64,000 nt of DNA, taken from assembly GCA_002394365.1 (NCBI GenBank), contig DGTQ01000002.1:1-64000 (forward strand), given 5' to 3'. This document shows, piece by piece, positions 57,970-64,000 of this stretch. This DNA is from Prevotellaceae bacterium UBA4332. Lineage in GTDB: Bacteria; Bacteroidota; Bacteroidia; Bacteroidales; Bacteroidaceae. The notes beneath the pieces were generated by a model that did no database searches, was not told where the DNA came from, and saw only the letters and a list, made by a program, of their open reading frames with translations. A program made the translations under genes and the position numbers. Every line of letters starts with the position of its first letter. The first letter of the stretch is position 1.

Positions 57970-59208
57970 ATGGGAGAACGACTTAAATTCTCATTTGGTC
58001 ATGTAGTTGCCTTCATTTCATTAATGTTCATAGGTTATGTAACATTTATGGGGGCAGTTTATTTTTCCAAGGCAGATTTTGGGTGGGCACTTGTTGCTGT
58101 ACTCATCGAAATGGTGGGATTATTTTCACTATTGATGCTGCTTCAGAAGATGAAGACCGTTAAACACAATTTCAAACGTAATATCTGGATTGAACGTGCG
58201 TTCGTCATATTTCTCATTTTGGCATGTGGATATGCGTTCACCTACTTTATGAAATTTTGGAATGTGTATGTAAATAAAGATTTAGTATCAACTTCTTTTA
58301 CTGAGGCAACTGCAGCTGCTGACAGTATGTTTGTTGCTTACGATGATTACTGCGCTCAACGAATCTCCAATCATGAACAACGATTACAAAACGAAATTAA
58401 ATTAACTACCACCCAACTTTTGTATCAGGTTGACGATTCAATACTTTGTTTGAAGTTACAATCACCTAAATACAAAGAACTGGAATCTGAAGCAAGAGCA
58501 TGGATTGCCAGAACGGCGAGAGGTGTGAGTGTTTGGAATGTTTTCATGATGGGGAATGAACGCAAAATGTCACAAGTTGTTGAAGAATGGCATGGTATGC
58601 TTGTTTCTATGTCAGAGGGACAATTAGGTACGGAAAATGATGTAGAGGCATTTGACATTGATAATAAAAAGATAGATGAAGTTCATGATAAAATAGCATC
58701 TCTTGAAAGTTTGTTCTCAACAGATGGCTTTACTTTATGGTCTTTGATTGGACTTCCTGCTTTCTTTTTACTTTTCCTTCCATATATTATTCAAGACAGG
58801 TATTTCAGAAGTACATATATCTTATTCTGCACCCATAGTGCAAGGGATAAACAAGGAAACTTACATACATATTGGGGCAGAGATAAGTCTTGGGTTGAAA
58901 GACATGTCAACAATGTACTAATTGATATAGATGCAAATACCAATAAAACATCTAAAATAGTAGAAACACTCGACAAAGACACATCAGAGGTGAGATCTCA
59001 ATCTATCGTTACTCACATGGGAACAATAGAGGAAGGTGGAAAAGAGAAAATTGTTATCAAGGGTATTGACGATAAGGAAAATAAAACAGAAAACATTGTT
59101 GTTAAGGGTGATGTCGGTTCTAAACGTAGAAGACGTAGGGGACAGACTTTTAATTACGATGTTGATGAAGAGATCCATTCTATTGTTACTCAAATGAACG
59201 AAAAATAA
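57970..59208 (+). CDS. Multi-pass membrane protein with a charged C-terminal tail
   Basis: The 412-residue protein has three N-terminal transmembrane segments (about 11-32, 38-58, 75-95) and one more at about 258-276 (WSLIGLPAFFLLFLPYII). Between them lies a soluble helical part of about 160 residues (the QRISNHEQRLQNEIKLTTTQ region). The C-terminal 130 residues are soluble, with GTIEEGGKEKIVIKG and a basic KRRRRRGQTFNYDVDEEI tail. I do not recognise the family. Its place before the GTPase gene suggests that it anchors the GTPase at the membrane. Confidence 0.68.
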   Translation: MGERLKFSFGHVVAFISLMFIGYVTFMGAVYFSKADFGWALVAVLIEMVGLFSLLMLLQKMKTVKHNFKRNIWIERAFVIFLILACGYAFTYFMKFWNVYVNKDLVSTSFTEATAAADSMFVAYDDYCAQRISNHEQRLQNEIKLTTTQLLYQVDDSILCLKLQSPKYKELESEARAWIARTARGVSVWNVFMMGNERKMSQVVEEWHGMLVSMSEGQLGTENDVEAFDIDNKKIDEVHDKIASLESLFSTDGFTLWSLIGLPAFFLLFLPYIIQDRYFRSTYILFCTHSARDKQGNLHTYWGRDKSWVERHVNNVLIDIDANTNKTSKIVETLDKDTSEVRSQSIVTHMGTIEEGGKEKIVIKGIDDKENKTENIVVKGDVGSKRRRRRGQTFNYDVDEEIHSIVTQMNEK

Positions 59209-59218
59209 AATAGATACA

Positions 59219-60868
59219 ATGACTGAAAAACAAAAAATTCTTAAAGACCCTGCGGATAATTCTCCTTCGGAACTTCTTGATGCTGTCGAAAGAGGTATTA
59301 TTACCGTCGAGGAACTTTTTGCTTTGCCTGAAGATGTTTATTCGAAAAAGGACAGAGCTGACCTTCGAGCAAAAATCGAAGAAAAGGTATTTGCTGCAGA
59401 AGTTGAGCACTGGGATAGAATACAGTCTCGCTTAACAGAGAAAAGTCTTCGTGATTTCATTGCAAAATTTCCAGATGGTCAAAAAATACGTGAAGCTCGT
59501 TTAAAACTGGAGGATATCTGCTGGAAACAACTAACTCAAAGTCATCCTTCAATGGACGATATTGAGGATTTCCTTCATGAATTTCCAACTGGTGCACACC
59601 AGAAACAAGCAGAAGCAATGCTTGATGGTGTAAAATGGGAGTATTCTCCAGCAGAAAAGATTCTTCGAAAAAAACAAGAGATAGATGACGATCCCTTTAT
59701 AATGGATAAAAAGGGTGAACTCCTTGATTTTATAGTAAAGCAAATGAAATCCAAGAAAATAAAAAGTCAGCATATTCTGGACATGCTTTATTATGATCAT
59801 AATGCATTTGATTCATTTGTCGTTTATGGTCTTAAAGAACAAGGACTAATCACACTTTCGGATTTAGAAAACAAAGCTGGTATTGATCCTGCTTTCTTAA
59901 AGTTTATGACAAATAATCCGCCAACGAGTGCTGATTCGATGGTAAAACTTCCAGACCCAAAGGGAGATTTAATAAGTATTGAGGATGGATTTACTGAGTT
60001 CTATTTCTGGGGTATTCCTTCTTCAGGAAAAACTTGTGCATTGGCAGGAGTATTAAGTGCTGCTAATAGTGGTCGTGTTTGTCAGGACTTTTCTCCTATG
60101 ACCAATAGTCAGGGTTATGACTATATGTCGACCTTGTCAGAGTATTTTAAGAAAGGTCAGGTTAGAAGACTTCCTGGTGGTACAGCTGTTACAGATACTT
60201 ATGAAATGAAATTTGATCTAGAAGGTCGTTACGAAAAAAAATCCTCAGATGGCTCTGTTAAATTTGACCACAAATATTACAGGTGTGCAGCAATAGACCT
60301 AGCAGGTGAGTTGTTCTGCTGCATTCATCAAGATCTTGCAGGCATTGAGTTGCTAGAAAACCAGCAGAAGGCTTTAGCTAATCTGAAGAACATTCTTGTC
60401 GAGAATCGTTCTAAAAACCGAAAGATTCATTTCTTTGTTATTGAATATGGCGCCGAGAATAGAACATACAAAGGACATACACAAGATGTTTACTTAAGAA
60501 GTTGTATGCGCTATATTGAGGAAAATGGAATCTTTGACAAAACCACCGACAGAATTTATATCATGGTAACAAAGAGCGATAAGTTCGATGTTACCGATAG
60601 TAATTCTGAAAGTGACATATTGAGACAGTACATATCAGAGAATTATCTTGGATTTTATAAGAATCTGAAGAATCTTTGTTCTAAATATGATATTAATGAC
60701 GGAGAACCAGGATTGATAGCATATAATATTGGAGATGTATGTTTCCAAGATTATAGTAGATTTCATCCAGGTAAATCAGAATCAATTGTTTACTCTTGTT
60801 TCCTCGATACTGTTTATGGCCACGATAAGGGTTGGCTAGGTAAACTAAAAAAAGGTTTAGGACTTTAA
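59219..60868 (+). CDS. TRAFAC-like P-loop GTPase with an N-terminal helical repeat region
   Basis: The 549-residue protein has a helical N-terminal part with two short repeats ending in FPDGQKIREARLKLE and FPTGAHQKQAEAML (about 80-142). The GTPase domain shows G1 WGIPSSGKTCALAGVL (about 262-277), a G3-like AIDLAGELFCC (DxxG, about 358) and a G4-like MVTKSDKFD (T/NKxD, about 450). So it should bind GTP. It resembles GTPases reported beside FtsZ-like and VWA proteins and in bacterial conflict gene sets. It lies 10 nt after the membrane protein and 11 nt before its likely partner. Confidence 0.78.
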   Translation: MTEKQKILKDPADNSPSELLDAVERGIITVEELFALPEDVYSKKDRADLRAKIEEKVFAAEVEHWDRIQSRLTEKSLRDFIAKFPDGQKIREARLKLEDICWKQLTQSHPSMDDIEDFLHEFPTGAHQKQAEAMLDGVKWEYSPAEKILRKKQEIDDDPFIMDKKGELLDFIVKQMKSKKIKSQHILDMLYYDHNAFDSFVVYGLKEQGLITLSDLENKAGIDPAFLKFMTNNPPTSADSMVKLPDPKGDLISIEDGFTEFYFWGIPSSGKTCALAGVLSAANSGRVCQDFSPMTNSQGYDYMSTLSEYFKKGQVRRLPGGTAVTDTYEMKFDLEGRYEKKSSDGSVKFDHKYYRCAAIDLAGELFCCIHQDLAGIELLENQQKALANLKNILVENRSKNRKIHFFVIEYGAENRTYKGHTQDVYLRSCMRYIEENGIFDKTTDRIYIMVTKSDKFDVTDSNSESDILRQYISENYLGFYKNLKNLCSKYDINDGEPGLIAYNIGDVCFQDYSRFHPGKSESIVYSCFLDTVYGHDKGWLGKLKKGLGL

Positions 60869-60879
60869 ATATTAATGTT

Positions 60880-62382
60880 ATGAAGAATAATGATAAAAAT
60901 TACATGCCAAAACCACAAAAGGGCATGATGTCTTTGACAATAACAAGCACATCACAAGGTGTGCGTTATATACACTCATTAAATAATGAAATAGGTAATA
61001 TCCGAAAAGTTGCAGAAAGTTCTGATGAAAGAAACTTCTATAAACATTTGTCATTTAAGGAAGGAAAAGATCAGATAGTATACTGTATTTCTCATGCAAA
61101 TGAAGGTTGTTATTTAAGGATTCTTAAATACATCCCTGGAAGAAGTGGTGATAATCAAGAAGCTTGGATTTTTATCCCTGCAAATCTGGAGGTTCCTTCA
61201 GACATGCTCAACCAGACAATAGCCGTTGTAAAAGAAGCAATACTTGATACAAAATTGAATGAGCACACATCGGCTTTAGAGAACATTTTTAGTCGTGAAT
61301 ATTCAATACGTAAAGTACATCCCATCGTTAATCGATCTGCAGAAGGTAAGATGGCATATAGAATAATTCCTCAGGATGGACTGCAGTCTTTACTAGGTGA
61401 TAGACTTTTTGAATCTTATTACTATGACTTTGAAAAAGTACTATTCTTAGATAATGAAGTTGTAAGTGTGCTTAATACCTATGAAGACATCTCACAATGT
61501 GGTTTTACAAAATGGGTGGCTATTACTCGCGGTTCGTCAGATTCAAAGATAACTATAAAGGTTGATGGAGTCGATTTGGGCGATGGCATGATGATTGATA
61601 GTCAGAAGGCTTATACAATAGATTATAAAAAGGCTGATTATCTGGAAAATATTACTAAGAGAAACAAGAAGTTTGTTATTGATACTCAGTTGCCAGATTG
61701 CAAACTTGACTTCCAGTATGAACTTAAAGCAACAGATTTCTGTGTGTATGATGAGGAAACAGGTGAGAATCTATCAAAGAAGGCGGATATAAAGATTGGG
61801 AGTTATCCTCTTGGAGAATCCGCACTTTTTTCAGAATCAGAACTAAGAGAAGGTAAATTAAAGTTTGTAATCAAGTGCGATGGATATGAAGATGAAAGCA
61901 GTACATTAAAAACAGACGTACCAGTAGCTCAACCTATAGTCGTAAAACTTAAGCACAAAACTAGTATCTATAAGTTTACTATTAATTCGAAATACTTAAA
62001 AGGTTCAAAATCGGATGCCGAGTTTGAGTTAGAATTAAAAGAAAAGCCTTCGTGCTCCCCTTTGAAGAATTATGAAATGTCAGAACGCGCAAATAATCGC
62101 TTCCATCTTAGACCCCTTTCTGTAATTTTGTTTAATTGGAAATTCCTGTTAAAAATGTTTGCTGGTGCACTCATATTTACTGCCCTTGGTCTTAGTTTTG
62201 GCTACTATTTGTGGGGAATATCCCAATCTCCTTCTGTAGACTCGAGTAAAGAATCTGCTAAGATAGTAACCGACTCACAGAATCAGCAGTCAAATACAGA
62301 TTCTGTTGAGACATCGGGACAGGCAGAGGAATCACAAGGCATAGGCGGCCATAATTCTCAGGACAAAAAAGATAATCATTAA
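60880..62382 (+). CDS. GTPase-neighbour protein with a C-terminal transmembrane segment
   Basis: The 500-residue protein has an N-terminal soluble region (MSLTITSTSQGVRYIHSLNN and AWIFIPANLEVPSDMLNQTI) that could correspond to a GTPase-associated adaptor domain; this is a guess from position and layout. Beta-sandwich-like segments follow in the middle (about 285-385; KLKFVIKCDGYEDE resembles PEGA-type repeats). A single transmembrane segment lies at about 425-447 (FAGALIFTALGLSFGYYLW), with a short Ser/Gln/Asn-rich tail after it. The bulk is probably cytoplasmic. Function unknown. Confidence 0.6.
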   Translation: MKNNDKNYMPKPQKGMMSLTITSTSQGVRYIHSLNNEIGNIRKVAESSDERNFYKHLSFKEGKDQIVYCISHANEGCYLRILKYIPGRSGDNQEAWIFIPANLEVPSDMLNQTIAVVKEAILDTKLNEHTSALENIFSREYSIRKVHPIVNRSAEGKMAYRIIPQDGLQSLLGDRLFESYYYDFEKVLFLDNEVVSVLNTYEDISQCGFTKWVAITRGSSDSKITIKVDGVDLGDGMMIDSQKAYTIDYKKADYLENITKRNKKFVIDTQLPDCKLDFQYELKATDFCVYDEETGENLSKKADIKIGSYPLGESALFSESELREGKLKFVIKCDGYEDESSTLKTDVPVAQPIVVKLKHKTSIYKFTINSKYLKGSKSDAEFELELKEKPSCSPLKNYEMSERANNRFHLRPLSVILFNWKFLLKMFAGALIFTALGLSFGYYLWGISQSPSVDSSKESAKIVTDSQNQQSNTDSVETSGQAEESQGIGGHNSQDKKDNH

Positions 62383-62397
62383 ATTTTAACTAAATCT

Positions 62398-63849
62398 ATG
62401 AAGATACTGGGTAAAATTTTAGCATTACTGTTAGTCGGCTTAGGTCTATTATCAGCAATAGCTGTGTTCTATGAAACTCAGGTGTCTATTCCAGAAACTC
62501 CTCCGGAGTCTAATCCTCATGTCGATTATCTTAAAAGGCATTCTATGTCTATTTTAGGACTCAATATTGATGGAAAAATATCCGAAACTGACCCAACAAG
62601 GTTTTTGAAAGATGATTCTCTTGAAAATGAATATCATAAACAATTGCTTTCGTTAAGACGATTCTATGATGAAAAGCAAATATCCGATTCGGATTATAAT
62701 CATCAAATAGACACATTTGTTTTATGCTATTCAGAGGCTTTTATTTATTATGCTCAGAAATTGTTTAAGGAACGAACTTGGCCAAGTGATACAAGGTCTT
62801 TTCTTTCAAGACGAGTCTCAGAACTGGATGCTTTATCGAACTTAGATAACAACAAAGTGCTGGCGAACCGCTCTTCATTGAAGTCGCGTGTAGATGCAAT
62901 AACTACTTCTTGTGTTGATTATGTAAAAGCAGAGAACTTGTTATCTCATTCAAGTTATACAAGCGTTTATTCTGCCCAAAATAATATTCAGGAAGCAGAC
63001 GCATTAATTGAAAAAGGCTCGTTAAATCTAAACACTGCGTTAATTGAGGAATTGAGAAGTTATCCCCAAAAAATTGGTGACGGTCACCTTCGGTTAATTA
63101 AAGATTTAGCAGATGGCATCTCTAATTGGCGTAACAATTCTTTGACGACAACTGTTTCTAGATACGAACGATTGATAAGCGAGGCTGATGAGTATTCTTC
63201 TAATGGAAGTATCTACAAAGGGGAGCATCCATTTAGTGTCAGTCAAATTATAAGTAATGCTACGAGTGAAAAGAATCAGGCAATAGAAGAACTATCTACT
63301 CTTTATGTCGATGGATATTCTTCTGATGTTACACGTAGTCTTGGTAGCAATTCTGGTTATGTAACATTGTCAATAAGTACAAACTATCCTGGAGGATACA
63401 CACTGCAAGATACAAGTTCTCAGTGGTTTTCTATAAGTTCAAAGAATTCAAGTTCTGTGATGGTGTCATATAATGGGAATTCAAGCTACGAAGACAGAAG
63501 TGACTATTTTACAGTTAAAGCTGGTAAAAAATCAATTAAAGTAACTTTAAATCAAAGTGGGGCAACTAACTATGGATCTTTAGACAGAGGGTATGTAAAC
63601 GCAAATTCGTACTCTGATTGGAGTTCCCAGCAAAGTAGTGGAAGGTACGTTACTGTCTCTGTTGAAAGTGACGGAGTTTGTGACTTAGACCTAATAATTA
63701 CAGATAGGAATGGCAACCAATTAGGCAAGGATGAAGATGCGACAAAAAATGCCAGTGTTCGATTCTATGCGTCTTATACAGGTCTATACTACATACGTGT
63801 AAAGAATTGTACTGGTCGTGGATGCAATTATTCATTGCGAGTACAATAG
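62398..63849 (+). CDS. Membrane-anchored protein with BACON-like and PPC-like domains
   Basis: The 483-residue protein has an N-terminal anchor (ILGKILALLLVGLGLLSAIA). A helical region follows, to about 300. Next is a BACON-like domain (about 315-390; WFSISSKNSSSVMVSYNGNS, then SIKVTLNQSGA) and a C-terminal PPC-like beta domain (about 395-483; DLIITDRNGNQLGKDEDATK, then FYASYTGLYYIRVKN). BACON domains are common in Bacteroidetes surface proteins and bind carbohydrate or protein. The C-terminal part should face the periplasm or the outside. It is the last gene of the operon; no clear terminator was found in the 151 bp left. Confidence 0.75.
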   Translation: MKILGKILALLLVGLGLLSAIAVFYETQVSIPETPPESNPHVDYLKRHSMSILGLNIDGKISETDPTRFLKDDSLENEYHKQLLSLRRFYDEKQISDSDYNHQIDTFVLCYSEAFIYYAQKLFKERTWPSDTRSFLSRRVSELDALSNLDNNKVLANRSSLKSRVDAITTSCVDYVKAENLLSHSSYTSVYSAQNNIQEADALIEKGSLNLNTALIEELRSYPQKIGDGHLRLIKDLADGISNWRNNSLTTTVSRYERLISEADEYSSNGSIYKGEHPFSVSQIISNATSEKNQAIEELSTLYVDGYSSDVTRSLGSNSGYVTLSISTNYPGGYTLQDTSSQWFSISSKNSSSVMVSYNGNSSYEDRSDYFTVKAGKKSIKVTLNQSGATNYGSLDRGYVNANSYSDWSSQQSSGRYVTVSVESDGVCDLDLIITDRNGNQLGKDEDATKNASVRFYASYTGLYYIRVKNCTGRGCNYSLRVQ

Positions 63850-64000
63850 AGTTATGTTATGACATCTTATTCGTTTTTTTGATATTCAGCATTAGTGTTC
63901 CGATTTTTGGTGTGAAACGAATGCTAAATGTTAATACTAATCCTATTTTAATATAATCAACAAACAGACATATAGACAGATAAGTCAATTAGTAAAATGC
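63850..64000. other. End of window after the accessory operon
   Basis: The 151 bp are AT-rich, with a loose CAGCATTAGTG/GAATGCT inverted word pair but no hairpin with a T-tract, and no gene start. The right boundary of the island lies beyond the window. Confidence 0.5.

Noticed and set aside
41630..63849. Capsular polysaccharide locus, suggested by the UpxY-like first gene
   Set aside because: No glycosyltransferase, flippase, polymerase or sugar-nucleotide gene follows.

Overview
Organism: a member of the Bacteroidales, most likely Prevotellaceae. The signs are promoters of the TTTG-N19/20-TAnnTTTG type, the MurF-Alr fusion, a PorX regulator, the DUF4271-hemD pair, OstA-like and SurA-like envelope genes, NusG-like UpxY antitermination, and few Shine-Dalgarno sites. 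Three pectin-degrading enzymes fit a gut or rumen plant-polysaccharide degrader. No rRNA, phage, IS element, conjugation gene or CRISPR array was seen.

Layout. 1-12.1 kb, mostly minus strand: the start of a small heat-shock protein, a WYL-regulator/hydrolase chimera, tRNA-Gln, then tyrS, yidD, rnpA, hemD, DUF4271, metK, rpsO, a 46-aa membrane protein coupled to murF-alr, a radical SAM protein and a PorY-like histidine kinase. 12.5-17 kb, plus strand: purB, an RGG-rich pseudouridine synthase, asnS. 17-24 kb: two PL1 pectate lyases, a nucleosidase and a GH28 polygalacturonase. 24-25.4 kb: a VapBC-like pair and a lone antitoxin-like gene. 25.4-40.3 kb: holB, a PSP1-domain gene, porX, tsaE, mlaF, a four-helix-bundle cassette, mlaE, guaB, two periplasmic PPIases, an OstA-like gene, mutL. 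40.4-40.6 kb: two identical tRNA-Val genes.

Accessory island. From about 40.95 kb to 63.85 kb the DNA is clearly more AT-rich and holds one plus-strand operon of 17 genes, with gaps of 56 nt or less and no internal terminator that I could see. It begins with a promoter and a leader of about 600 nt that contains an intrinsic terminator, then a UpxY/NusG-like antiterminator. Next come a large Hsp70/actin-fold ATPase, a coiled-coil protein with a GrpE-like end, a VWA-type lipoprotein, a membrane protein, a tubulin/FtsZ-like protein, a second large Hsp70/actin-fold ATPase, two small proteins with similar C-termini, a degenerate nuclease-fold/trypsin protease fusion, a protein of unknown function, a WG-repeat protein, two membrane proteins, a TRAFAC-like GTPase with a likely partner protein, and a membrane-anchored BACON+PPC-like protein. 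I read it as a nucleotide-driven, envelope-associated multiprotein machine. It resembles, but is larger than, the FtsZ-like/VWA/GTPase membrane-remodelling gene sets described earlier. Its function cannot be stated from sequence.

Repeats. Many gene junctions carry heptanucleotide arrays (AGTTCAY, ACTTTMW, TTCATAA and others). Tandem 21/22-bp arrays and CTCCCC...GGGGAG palindromes also occur, and some have entered coding sequences in frame (mutL, holB, the nucleosidase) or lie at translation starts (mutL, tsaE).
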